Below, in pieces: positions 51,891-61,444 of a stretch of 64,000 nt of DNA. Numbering within the stretch: the first letter of the stretch is position 1; every line of letters starts with the position of its first letter. The DNA lies in NCBI GenBank assembly GCA_922989275.2, contig OV277870.1, positions 35,832,356-35,896,355 of the forward strand, given 5' to 3'. Under the pieces are notes generated by a model. It saw only the letters and a list, made by a program, of their open reading frames with translations, was not told the DNA's origin and made no database searches. Source of the stretch: Gari tellinella (lineage: Eukaryota > Mollusca > Bivalvia > Cardiida > Psammobiidae). The translations under genes were made by a program, and so were the position numbers.

Positions 51891-51988
51891 ATATCGTGTA
51901 TGTGAAGGCCCCATTAACGCGGCGTCTGATCAGAATTCAAACAGTTTGAACATATCCATTATACTAGGGGTAATGCAAGGGCGGAGTA

Positions 51989-52397
51989 ATATTATATAAA
52001 TATTAGATGGCAGTTTGCGTAACATTAAAACTGTCAACCCGAGAAACAGAATGTCACCCCGAGGCGAAGCCTGTGATATCGTCTCGTTCGTGTTTTATAA
52101 AATATGTTTTAAAAGATATGTAAAAATCAACATTTTTTTTATATAAAATATGTTGTGAATACCAATTTAGAGCCGCCGTGCACGTAACGCGGGAAACGAC
52201 GTCGACGTCTACGATGTCACATTGTTTATATCATTACAAAAAAGAAAGAGGAATAGAGAAAATAATAACATATAGCGTGACAAAAAGAATATCATATAGA
52301 GTGACAGTATGTTTTGGATAGATGTAAAAGACATGCAAAATATTTCATTTTGGTCTATGGGAAATTAACATTGTAACTCAAAGCGAGGTGTAATAAC
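51989..52397. mobile_element. Family L element, internally deleted
   Basis: AATATTAGATGGCAGTTTGC to AAGCGAGGTGTAATAAC matches 10540-11231. One arm of the fold-back is missing (AGGCGAAGCC jumps to TGTGATATCG). Confidence 0.7.
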
Positions 52398-52509
52398 GAA
52401 ATTGATTGAATGCAAGGTGCAGATCGGAGCTTCTTGCTTTACCTTCAGCCCCACCTGTTGAAATTATTTCCCTACATCACATAAAACCTTGTCTAAAAAG
52501 TGTACTGTA

Positions 52510-53538
52510 TTAATGCCTTTCGCATACGGAAGTCGGTCTTGCGGGTGAGCTTATATGCGTCTTGCAACATAGACTTTTTTCGTACGTGCTTATACTAGAA
52601 AATTTATATAAAGGAAATGTTGGTACGATTCAGTATACTCCTTCGTAGCGCAGTCAGTAGAGTGATTGACTAGCAATTTAAAGGTCATAGGTTCGAGACC
52701 TATCCGATCCAAATAGTTTTTAGTGTCCGATTTATTGACTTTTCAATCCATAACGCAGTAATCAAGGGACATGTTATGTTTAGTCTTCGTTGATTATAAT
52801 AAGTGATGTTATATACGGTCAAATTATATCTCCACTTACATGTACGTTTTAGTTTAATGACTTGCAAGTCAATACAATCGGTATACATGTTTACGATTTT
52901 TGATCGAACTATAAAGCCACATATTGAAGCGTATCAATACGTCAACCTTTTCAAGATCGATATTGCCCATTATCATTATGTTTAAACAATATAATTAACC
53001 TTGTATGCAAGTCCATGGATAAATAATAATGCATTTTAATGAGTTTTAATCTTAAGGTAGGTAACTGTATCTCAACTTTAAATATCCCACAATTTAATAA
53101 GAAAATCTGTTATAACAACAAATCCTGACTGTAATAGTTTCTTATTTTTTTCAGACTAACTATTTCATCAACCATATATTTGAATAAAATGAAAACAAAT
53201 ATACATCGAATGAGTCAGTTGTTTGTAATTCATTTTGTTAGCATTTTGCAAAATTTAAATAGCTGATAATATCTTTCTAAACACCTTTATTCACTATGTT
53301 TATAACTTTTTTTTGTAATGAATGTTGTAGACTACTTATTGTCATTAGCTTTATTTATTTTTGAGAAAAATAAAATCATCAAATTCGAGGTTTTTGTCAG
53401 AAAAAGAGACCTTAAAGACACACCACACGACAAATTTTGCTTATAATTTCACACATTGTTTCTTAAGCTAGTATCATTCTTCATGAAAATTTTCATAACA
53501 CCTTGAATGGAAACTAAGTGCACCTGCGAAGTACCTTA
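52510..53538. mobile_element. 1.03-kb TTAA-flanked element with tRNA relic, copy 2 (inverted)
   Basis: TTAA at 52510-52513 and 53535-53538. TIRs TGCCTTTCGCA and, inverted, GGTACTTCGCA. It is the reverse complement of 37790-38845 with moderate divergence and a few small indels. The shared outlines define the element edges. Confidence 0.8.
52640..52712 (+). pseudogene. tRNA-like relic
   Basis: TAGCGCAGTCAGTAGAGTG (A box), CTAGCAA anticodon-loop-like, and ATAGGTTCGAGACCTAT, a perfect T-arm with B box. Acceptor strands TCCTTCG and CGATCC do not pair. Lacks the 14-bp duplication of the other copy, so it is closer to the ancestral form. Confidence 0.7.
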
Positions 53539-53539
53539 A

Positions 53540-53900
53540 TGCTATGCATTATTTAAGATACTACTCTGGTGTAATCGCGATTTCTAGCGTCTGTCAATTT
53601 TTGTTCGTCCACGCGCGCTGCATGGAGTAGGACACCAAATAACGGCATTTTAAAGTGTTGACGTCACCATAAACGTCACGTGTTTGGGGAAAAGTTTAAA
53701 CGGTGTAGGGAATTCATTACTACGACAACGTTTTAAAATAAATAACTTAATACAGTATTGAAGTGGTGTGTTTACGTGGTAGCTCATTTATTACCGTTTA
53801 TTATAAATTCTTTGAATTAAACAAATATGATGCTCGTGATATGATTTATGTTAACCTCTTCATCAAACATAATAGATAATGAGCACTAATGTAAGCTCAT
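53540..53900. other. No feature recognised
   Basis: AT-rich apart from a short GC-richer patch (GTCCACGCGCGCTGC at 53608). No gene, TIR or hairpin module. Confidence 0.35.
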
Positions 53901-53907
53901 CTATGTA

Positions 53908-54153
53908 CAGTGGAGAATATGTTATTCTTTCCCAATTAACGCGTTTACGCTAAAACTATTATTTACAGTGCAAATAGTTTGGAGCCAAATCAGACGCCGA
54001 GTAACCCGGCGTCTGATCTGGCTCCAAACTGTTTGCCACCAAGATAAACATGAATTATCAGAATTGTCCAAAAGTTGTACTTTTCTACGTTTTAGTGTTT
54101 TGCGTTTGCGTACGTTTGCGTTTAAACGGGAAAGAATAACAGATTCTCCACTG
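53908..54153 (+). mobile_element. MITE-A, full length
   Basis: CAGTGGAGAATATGTTATTC to AACAGATTCTCCACTG, TA flanks (246 bp). H1 at 53970-54033, tip GCCGAGTAACCCGGC. One GTACGTTTGC unit. Confidence 0.92.
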
Positions 54154-54210
54154 TATCACGAAATCGCAACAGTCTGAAAAGGTAATGATATTAGGAGCAT
54201 AGAACTGCCC

Positions 54211-54424
54211 TTAACCCTTTCACTATCAATGACGCCAGATGGCACGTTTTTCTCACATTTTCGGTCCTGTTCAGACGCCGCGTTACGCGGCGTCTGATCA
54301 GGACCAAAATTGTTTGACACTCGTTTTGAAATTTTGTCCAGTCATATTGCCTTAAAATTAACTTTTAAACAATATTGCAAACAACATTATTGAAGCAGAC
54401 GACTCTATGGCGGTGGTGGGGTAA
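54211..54424. mobile_element. MITE-P copy
   Basis: TTAACCCTTTCACTATCAAT and GGCGGTGGTGGGGTAAA. H1 at 54264-54315 has a perfect GACGCCGCGTTACGCGGCGTC core, but the left outer arm is shortened (TTTTCGGTCCTGTTCA). Confidence 0.75.
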
Positions 54425-54492
54425 ACATATCACGATAAATTTGATCATGAAAGGGTTAATGGCGCTTTGATGTTGGAAAGGATTGACTAATT

Positions 54493-54745
54493 AACCCCTG
54501 AACCTTCAAATTGACAATTCCAATTTCAAATCAAGACTTATCCACTGTTATCATTTAGGGTTGTTTATTACAATATATAACCTTTATTACCCTGAACATG
54601 TATGGATGTTGACGGACATTCCCGATGTTGAGTTTGCATTCAACTTTGGAGGCACTTGTGGGCAAACAATACGCAACATACTAGTGACCGCGCCCATAAA
54701 TAATATTCACTACAAAAATGTCGACCCAATGCTGTTTATTTAAGA
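54493..54745. repeat. MITE-S left fragment and short unrecognised frame
   Basis: TTAACCCCTGAACCTTCAAATTG and TTTAGGGTTGTTTATTACA are S-like (54493-54590). A 60-codon frame follows with no recognisable product. Confidence 0.4.
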
Positions 54746-54910
54746 AATAATTTATGTTCTACTATTGTTAAACGGTATTTTACAACGGCTGGGAGTTATG
54801 TTGCGCAGGAATTGACCACGAAGGCCGAAGGCCTAAGTGGTCAATCATGCGCAACACAACGACCAACCGTTGTAAAATACCGTTTAACAACGGAAGAACA
54901 TAGATTATTT
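54746..54910. repeat. Long fold-back (family I)
   Basis: Arms AATTTATGTTCTACTATTGT and ACAACGGAAGAACATAGATT, then TTAAACGGTATTTTACAACGG / CGTTGTAAAATACCGTTTAA, then TTGCGCAGGAATTGACCAC / GTGGTCAATCATGCGCAA, tip GAAGGCCGAAGGCC. About 165 bp. Confidence 0.85.
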
Positions 54911-54914
54911 CGAT

Positions 54915-55590
54915 TCTAACATGACCAGATTTAAAGAAATTCATTAGAAAGGAAATCATATGTTTCATACTTATTTCCTCAGCGGATACGGTTCTTCGAC
55001 CAATTAACTTTTCTCGCGGCTTTTACAAGAATCTAACACCCAACAGCAAATTTACGTACAACAGAGAATTCGCACACATAATGCATATTTACCGACCACC
55101 ATTTGGCATAGAACAAACACTACATGAAACAAGATAGAACTTACAGTAACATGACAGGTTATATGGTATTTACAGGCTATGGAACACACTTCAAATTTCA
55201 AAGTAACGTATGAATGCATGACGTCACGTCACGCCATTTAATCGCGGGAGAAGCGGGATAGAGAAAAGCGTTGTAAAACATCTCAGATATACCACGATGA
55301 GCTTGTTCTGTTTTTTATAGTGACCAAACACGTGTCATGTTAGAATATTCATTTAATAACCGAGTCGTTCATTTTCGGCTTACACAATCACACGTCTGTG
55401 AAATTTCGAAGACAGGTTTACATTTTTATTACATCGACACCGCTTCCACTTGAAACTTACTAACACATGTCCCGACGTGAACAGTTCAAAGGCATTTCCT
55501 GTACGCGTTAAAATGACCCGTATTTGTAGAAAATAAAATGATAGTTCCAATGTTCAATGTCGGGAAAGACGCTGCTAATGTTCCACTAGA
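54915..55590. other. No gene recognised
   Basis: Two ACGTCACGTCACGCC-type motifs at 55218. No TIR or hairpin module. Confidence 0.35.
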
Positions 55591-55597
55591 ATACGTA

Positions 55598-55831
55598 CAG
55601 TGGAGAATGTGTTATTCTTTCACAATAAACGCGTTTATATTAAAACGTTTTTTTCCACTGCAAACAGTTTGAAACCAGATCAGACGCCGGGTTACCCGCC
55701 GTCTGATCAGGCTCCAAAATGTTTGCCACACTGATAAAATTTAATGTAAGAAATTTCTAAAACTTGACATTTTCTAAGTTTTAGTGTTTTGCGTTTGCGT
55801 TTAAACGGTAAATAATACCATTTATCCACTG
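55598..55831 (+). mobile_element. MITE-A, diverged
   Basis: CAGTGGAGAATGTGTTATTC to TACCATTTATCCACTG, TA flanks. H1 at 55662-55728, tip GCCGGGTTACCCGCC. No GTACGTTTGC unit. Confidence 0.88.
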
Positions 55832-56039
55832 TAGCTTGAAATGTTTTCTGTTGTCTAAATGAATAATCGAGTCTTCAAGTGTCTGCGATTCCCTAGACGA
55901 TGGTGCTGAAGAATCCTTTTACGATTACGGTTGCTGTATAAATATAAACATTCCAAAAAGCTGATAGAGTCACGTGATTTTCCACCGCGTGACCGAATTC
56001 CAAAGATTTTTCCAAGAAATGCCGACGCTCTGGTGAAAT

Positions 56040-56180
56040 AACCTGCTCAAAGAGCTCTTTAAGGAGCCCTATGATCTGGTTCTACACGCTGCATACATAT
56101 GACACAAGTACAGTACTCTTATCAGTTGCTTTTTTGTGAAAGGACAAGTATAAATACTCGTCGCAAGAGTAAAATCGGTA
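56040..56180. repeat. MITE-S fragment
   Basis: AAAGAGCTCTTTAAGGAGCCC is the S-type tip. CTATGATCTGGTTCTACACG and ATACTCGTCGCAAGAGT are the S tail. The left arm is lost. Confidence 0.5.
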
Positions 56181-56269
56181 TAAAAGGCAAAACATACAAA
56201 CATGATGCAAAACAATTATATATTCAAAATTATCTAACATTTATTTTGACAATGTTGTCTTCTTTAATC

Positions 56270-56480
56270 AAAGTATCTGACAGTTGGAGATCTGATCAGA
56301 CGCCGACATACTTAGCGTCTAGTCTGGCACTAACGTACACGTTTCGTCTTTAATAATTCTCTTGGGTGATATATCTACATGTTCTGTCGAAACACATCAT
56401 CAGAGTGTCAAATAATTCTTTTAGTATCTCGGTGTCTCATCTGAGCCTAATATTGTTGGAAATAGTAATCAAATATTCGT
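56270..56480. repeat. H1 remnants
   Basis: GGAGATCTGATCAGACGCCG / GCGTCTAGTCTGGCAC (56288-56330), and TAGTATCTCGGTGTCTCATC (56424). Confidence 0.4.
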
Positions 56481-56482
56481 AT

Positions 56483-56956
56483 AGGGGAGAAGACATTATT
56501 CTTTTCCGTTTAAACGCAAACGAAATCCTAATGAATTGAAATAAAGGGTAGAAAATTACACCTTTTTGACAATTCTGCTTATTCACTTTAACCCTTTACC
56601 CAATACACCTGTTTATAACATTAAAGACAGGTGGTCACTTAAAGTAGGTTGAAAGAAAAGCAGAATGTGCCTTAAGGCACATTCTCCTTTACTTTCAACC
56701 TGCTTTAAGTTTCTATCTGCTAGGATATAAAAAATATTTCTTATGGTACATATTCATGACAATATAAAATGGAACTATTTTCTTTGGCGGATGAATAAAA
56801 TGAATGCGCTAAAAGTCGCTTCTGTAAGGGAAAGGGTTAATCTCAGTGACAAACAGTTTGGAGTCTGATCAGATGTCGGGTTATCCAAACTGTTTGCAAT
56901 GAAAATACAGTTTACGCGTAAACGTGTTATTGTTTGGATTGAATAACATCTCCACT
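56483..56956 (-). mobile_element. MITE-A split by MITE-B
   Basis: AGGGGAGAAGACATTATTCT and AATAACATCTCCACT are its ends. The break falls at TTAA between TTGACAATTCTGCTTATTCAC and CTCAGTGACAAACAG. H1 after the break has lost the right half of its tip (GATGTCGGGTTATCCAAACTG). Confidence 0.75.
56588..56840. mobile_element. MITE-B, full length, nested in MITE-A
   Basis: TTAACCCTTTACCCAATACA and TCTGTAAGGGAAAGGGTTAA, with TTAA at both edges (253 bp). H2 at 56638-56708, tip GTGCCTTAAGGCAC. A clean TTAA duplication in a known host, which proves the target preference. Confidence 0.9.
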
Positions 56957-57059
56957 AGCATACGGAAGTTTACATGTAAGGATTGAGCTGAATGTGCTAA
57001 AATAAAAAGTCAAACCATCATTTACATACATCGATTACGAAACAAGTAAGTACAGCTTA

Positions 57060-57305
57060 CAGTGGAGAATCTGTTATTCTTTCCCGTTTAAACGCAAACG
57101 TACGCAAACGCAAAGCACTAAAACGTAGAAAAGAACAACCTTTGGACAATTCTGATAATTCATGTATGTCTTGGTGGCAAACAGTTTAGAGCCTGATCAG
57201 ACGCCGGGTCACCCGGCGTCTGATCTGGCTCCAAACTGTTTGCACTGCAAATAATAGTTTTAGCGTAAACGCGTTTATTAATAAAGAATAACAGATTCTC
57301 CACTG
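57060..57305 (-). mobile_element. MITE-A, full length
   Basis: CAGTGGAGAATCTGTTATTC to AACAGATTCTCCACTG, TA flanks (246 bp). H1 at 57175-57243, tip GCCGGGTCACCCGGC. Confidence 0.93.
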
Positions 57306-57965
57306 TATATCAGTGTTTTCTTCTGGCTTGGCCGAGTAATGTTTAGATTGGAACATTCTTAAACTTTAAAGGGATGAGTATCGTACTCGATGATTTCCAT
57401 ACAGCCAGCTAGAGATACGGATAGCTGTATTAATCGTGCGTAATGTACAATAGAGAAGACATTATTCTTACCCGTTTAAACGCAATGGACTAAACTGTGG
57501 AACTTTTCTTTACGAAATATATAACTATAGACTTAATCTGATTGGCAAACAGGTTGGAGCCAGATCAGACCCCGCGAAGCCCGGCGTGTGATCTGGCTCC
57601 AACCTGTTTGCAATGGAAATAAAAGTTTTAGCATATAAATGCGTTTATTATTATTTTTTTTATTATTACTATTATTATCATTATTATACCCGATTTATAT
57701 AGCGCTCTTTTCACACAGGAGTTGTACGTTTAAAAGCGCTTCACATGAAAGTATATACATGTATAAATGTACCTACAAAGCGAGAAAGACAAATAACTAC
57801 ATTCACAATAAACATGATACAAAATTGAGATGCATGGAAACATGGAAATTCTTTCAATATTGTTACCAAGATCATAACAATTTTATAGTAAGTTTGTAAA
57901 ATCATTTTTAAAATGAGTCAAATAATTACAAAATCAATGGCAAGACTAAAAATAGTGTGCGTTTT

Positions 57966-58170
57966 TTGATTGTTTGTTAGTTTGTTTGTTTCAGTGTAAA
58001 GCCGGAGAGTAGTTCACCAATCGTATTTAACGAATGTTTAAAACAATACGTGTTGTTTGGTTGAATTTGTTTGTTTGTTTCAGTGTAGAGTCGGAGAGTA
58101 GTTCACAAGTCGTAAAACGAATTTTTAAAACAATACTCTCCGTGTTGTTTGGTTGAGTATTGTATAATAT
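57966..58170. repeat. Two-copy tandem repeat, period about 105 bp
   Basis: TTTGTTTCAGTGTAAAGCCG at 57984 and TTTGTTTCAGTGTAGAGTCG at 58073 start two copies, each with GGAGAGTAGTTCAC and ACAATAC...GTGTTGTTTGGTTGA. Within the LINE 3' untranslated region. Confidence 0.75.
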
Positions 58171-58392
58171 ATGGCCGTGGTACACCCTTAGTTCATAAAC
58201 ATAAAGTTGTCCAAGAATTACACCATAGACCCCTAGCAAAAAGGTTTTAAAGCGATTGGGCAATCCCTACCAGCAATATCCACCAGACAGGCACAATGTC
58301 TATGGTACAACTCCAGAACTGCCATTTAGACCCACATCATCCACAGCAAGAACACAGCCCAGAGGTAGCAGTCATTGATTACCTACTTTCTT

Positions 58393-59250
58393 CTAATAAC
58401 ATATATTAAAGAATTGTGTTTTTAGACGTTTTTTGAAGGCTGCAATTGAGCTCGCATCTCTGATGTCTGATGGTAGAGTGTTCCAGAGCTTTTGGGCTGC
58501 ATGCATGAAACTTCTATCTCCAAACTTCACCAAACGACTTCTCGGCACAACCAGCGATACTGATTTAGTCGCAGACCGCAACTCTCTTCGAGGTCTATAC
58601 ACGTCAAGCATACTAACAATGTACCTTGGAGAATCATTGCACATGGCTTTGTATGTGATCAACTCTGTGTTGAACTGGAAGCCAGTGAAGCTCTTGTACC
58701 GAGGAGTCCTGGAAATGATGCGGGCTGCTGTATTTTGCACACGCTGTAGTTTTCGTAGTGAGTTTTGGGGAATCCCATATAGCAGTGAGTTGCAGTAGTC
58801 AATTTTTGATGTGACCAGAGAATTGACCAAGGTCTTTGTAGCTTAGCTTCTGGAGAAAGGTACTGTCTAATATGACCTATTTGCCGCAGCTGTGCGTAGC
58901 TAAACCTACACACAGCGTTGATATGATGTGTCATATCCATTTTGGAATCAAATCTAGCACCACGATTGTTCACGCACAATGATGGTTTGATTTTAGAGTT
59001 TCCCACTTGAACGTAAAAATCTCTGGGAATGTTAACCTTTTTTGAGTGAAACAATATGACCTCAGTTCTGTCAGTGTAAAGCTTCAACATATTCTGGTGC
59101 ATACATGAGACTATGTTTTTTAGACATCCTTCGACTTTTGAGAGGGCTTCTTGATGACAATATATGTCTTTAGGCTTAAATGACAAGTATAACTGTGAAT
59201 CATCTGCATAGAAGTGCTGATCCAGCTGATGATTTTCTACAAATTGAGCC
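58393..59250 (-). pseudogene. LINE reverse transcriptase C-terminal half, frameshifted
   Basis: In minus sense the sequence opens with QHFYADDSQLYLSFKP (catalytic YADD), then SKVEGCLKNIV, MHQNMLKLYTDRTEVILF, and after a frameshift near 58840 NSLVTSKIDYCNSLLYGIP, LRKLQRVQNTAARII and KLWNTLPSDIR. These are the standard thumb and C-terminal landmarks of CR1/L2/jockey-group RTs. The last frame is open for 145 codons to the stop at 58393. The endonuclease and RT fingers are missing. Frames on the plus strand here are antisense shadows. Confidence 0.88.
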
Positions 59251-59469
59251 GATTATTGGGAAATAATAAAATATCAGTAAAATTAGCGCAGCGGTCTTTT
59301 GCTGCAAGAGGATCATACTTATCTCAAGTAGCAAAGTGTACGAATATGTACACGATGTTACCTTGCTTACCTATTTTCCACTATATACTATTCTGTTCTA
59401 AAAATAACACGGCCATGTTAGGAAAATCGGATAATACAAATGACTCACTCTCCATGGTTCAATGATAGC

Positions 59470-59640
59470 GCATATTTTATCGTTTTTGATAAAGGGAACC
59501 AGAGTGCCATTGAAAAGCCCACATGTCCGGACGGGATACCAGGCTAACCTATCACATACTATTACGGCCCGGGATTGTACCCGCGACAGCATTAGTGAGA
59601 AGACGGCGTTTACAGCTGCGCTACCGTGGCATCCGAATAT
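59470..59640 (-). mobile_element. Putative tRNA-derived SINE
   Basis: In minus sense ACGGTAGCGCAGCTGTAAAC (A box) and GTCGCGGGTACAATCCC (B box) about 32 nt further on, then a body with AGGTTAGCCTGGTATCCCG and CACTCTGGTTCCCTTTATC. Tail and target duplication are not resolved. Confidence 0.6.
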
Positions 59641-59699
59641 AAAAATGGTGCGGCTAAGCATCTATGAAACTATCACATCGACTTTGTCCTAAAACTACA

Positions 59700-60000
59700 A
59701 AACCAAGACAGACTCTTAAAATCTATTAGTTCAATACAATCCGTTATTAAATTATGTTATGTGATTTCTGATTTCATCCCCATGTACTTCCAAATAACGA
59801 TGAAGAGTTTGTCGATTTTTACATTTTATTACATTGAGTTTGTGCTTCGTTTCGTTTAAACTCATATTCCCGTATGCAAATTAATGCACTTCTTCTCGGA
59901 AACCATCACCATCTATTGTTAAAAACAGATCTGGCATACCAACCTGCAAGTTACAATTACAAAGTGAAATGCGTTGTTTGTCCTTTGAAAACAGTTTCAA
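59700..60000. other. No feature recognised
   Basis: AT-rich. Faint A-like GTGCTTCGTTTCGTTTAAAC at 59842. Confidence 0.35.
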
Positions 60001-60006
60001 GCGTTA

Positions 60007-60252
60007 CAGTGGAGAATCTGTTATTCTTTCCCGTTTAAACGCAAACGTACGCAAACACAAAGCACTAAAACGTAGAAAAGTATAACTTTCGGACAATTCT
60101 GATAATTCATGTTTATCTTGGTGGCAAACAGTTTGGAGCCTGATCAGACGCCGGGTTACCCGGCGTCTGATCTGGCTCCAAACTTTTTGCACTGTAAATA
60201 ATAATTTTAGCGTAAACGCGTTTATTGGGAAAGAATAACACATTCTCCACTG
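60007..60252 (-). mobile_element. MITE-A, full length
   Basis: CAGTGGAGAATCTGTTATTC to ACACATTCTCCACTG, TA flanks (246 bp). H1 at 60122-60188, perfect GCCGGGTTACCCGGC tip, one GTACGCAAAC unit. Confidence 0.93.
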
Positions 60253-60254
60253 TA

Positions 60255-60985
60255 TGTATATCCATCAACTCTACATAACGTTTATTTACGGGCAGCTTGT
60301 CTTAAAAACGTTCATGTAGAATAAAACAGAACAATATTTATAACATAACAGACGGTATGGGTGATGCATAACACCCGTTGTTTATTTTTCATATATAACT
60401 AGTTGTTAAACTTTGCAAATGAGGTATGCCACGACATCGTGTACTTATGGTGTCATTAAAATGCGTTCAACGTCACGTTGTTTAATATTCAACGTCGTCA
60501 TTTCTTCAATGTAGGTTCAATTTATAAAGTATTAGTTTAATTAATCAATATTTGATCTACATGGACTTTTTTATTAATACATATAATAAAATAAACATTA
60601 TGCTGGCGAACGATGCGTGTCGAAAAACATCGAAACAACTTCTTTATGTTAAGTTATAAACATAATATGACATTCGTGTTCATAACTTATTGGGTTTATC
60701 GTTTTATCGTTTTCTAAAAATCTCGTTTGATAAATCCAATAATTTATGAGCACTCATGAATGTAATGTCATATATTTAATTGACTTATACATACGAGGAC
60801 ACATCTCAACAATACTACAAACCAAATAATATGAACATTTCTGTAAAATTACACAGTAATTAATGTTTTCACAAGCAACCACTACATTTGTATGTGAATA
60901 ATGTTTGTAAATATCCATGTAACGGGTGTTGGAAAATACATTGCATAATTATATACTGTCAAATTACATGTACACTTTTTAATCA
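60255..60985. other. AT-rich interval, no feature recognised
   Basis: About 730 bp without TIR, hairpin module or ORF of note. Contains AATTTATAAAGTATTAGTTTAATTAATC-like AT runs (60520-60550). Confidence 0.4.
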
Positions 60986-60989
60986 TTGA

Positions 60990-61045
60990 GATGTAAAACA
61001 GTTTGGATCCTGTAACAGGATCCACACTGTTTGATACCCATTTCA
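60990..61045. repeat. Minimal H1: outer arms only
   Basis: AAAACAGTTTGGATCCTG-TAA-CAGGATCCACACTGTTTG. The entire GATCAGACGCCGCG core is absent. With 17597-17633 this is an extreme tip-deleted form. Confidence 0.8.
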
Positions 61046-61049
61046 GTTG

Positions 61050-61440
61050 TTCTCATGTAAAACATGTTAAATCAGAAAACAATTGTTTAACACAGAGTTC
61101 GTAAATGGGTTTAAACAATAACAGGTTGCTTAAATTATGATTCACGTATAATGAACGCATAAAAACATATAAAATAAGTACAGTTCTTTACAATATATAT
61201 TTATATCTTTTTAGCTATATAACATTCTGTATGACTGTGCACGTTTACATGAACATAAAACCATTACTTTTTTCCCCGATTCATTCATTTACAAGATATT
61301 TTTTTATATTAGGTATAACTTCAGAAATTTGTCAGAAATACTGCTAGTAATACTGATGATGATCAACATCTTCCATTATCTTATCCAATGCAAATTAAAG
61401 CTATTTGCCAACAGTTTCACTGAAAATACTGAACAAGATC
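61050..61440. other. No feature recognised
   Basis: AT-rich; no TIR, hairpin module or frame of note. Confidence 0.35.
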
Positions 61441-61444
61441 TAAA

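Larger units (their letters stand above)
50397..51913. mobile_element. PIF/Harbinger-like non-autonomous element, TTA target
   Basis: TIRs TGGGGCCTTCACATACACGG and, inverted, TGGGGCCTTCACATACACG, with TTA on both sides (50394-50396, 51914-51916). A 3-bp TWA duplication and GGGGCC-starting ends fit PIF/Harbinger. 1517 bp, no transposase. A decayed internal TIR-like CGTGTATGTGAACGCACCTTTA (as CGTGTATGTGAACGC plus ACCTTTA) at 51353-51375 suggests a composite of two elements. The interior is rich in TTACGGA words. Confidence 0.8.
50259..51990. mobile_element. MITE-D, split at the hairpin tip by a 1.5-kb element
   Basis: TTAACCCTTCACTGACATGACG starts the element. The left H1 arm AACAGTTTGGGTCTAGATAATACGCCGC ends at 50393 (given here as AACAGTTTGGGTCTAG plus ATAATACGCCGC). 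The right arm ACGCGGCGTCTGATCAGAATTC resumes at 51917. The tail GCAAGGGCGGAG is a decayed right end. Confidence 0.75.
57646..59250 (-). mobile_element. 5'-truncated CR1/L2-type LINE
   Basis: 3' end with an ATT-rich tail (57646-57690) and AGCGCTATATAAATCGGG in minus sense, typical of CR1/L2-like LINE ends. Then a 3' untranslated region with a tandem duplication and the C-terminal half of a reverse transcriptase. The 5' end is lost at about 59250, as usual in target-primed integration. Confidence 0.8.
57448..59270 (-). mobile_element. MITE-A split by LINE
   Basis: CAATAGAGAAGACATTATTC and H1 at 57545-57613 (AGGTTGGAGCCAGATCAGAC / GTGTGATCTGGCTCCAACCTG: G and C compensate in GGTTGG/CCAACC). The element stops at ATGCGTTTA. 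TTATTGGGAAATAATAAAA at 59253 looks like its continuation; the final terminus is not found. Confidence 0.6.

Noticed and set aside
38632..52712. Functional tRNA genes
   Set aside because: Acceptor strands do not pair, one copy has a 14-bp duplication, and both lie inside copies of the same transposon-like element.
3902..56840. TTAACCC words as telomeric repeats
   Set aside because: They are single terminal motifs of TTAA elements, not tandem, and the metazoan telomere unit is TTAGGG.
58433..58798. A 121-codon plus-strand frame
   Set aside because: Antisense of the LINE reverse transcriptase, which matches RT landmarks on the minus strand.
59371..59392. TATTTTCCACTATATAC as the missing terminus of the LINE-split MITE-A
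   Set aside because: Resembles the A end only weakly and lies over 100 bp from where the terminus should be.
2400..60252. A recurring family of 60-100 codon frames starting MCYSFPINAFTLKLLF and containing ITDSPLY
   Set aside because: They are translations of MITE-A copies in either orientation, spanning TIR, hairpin and arm. Frames break between copies and there is no codon-level conservation.
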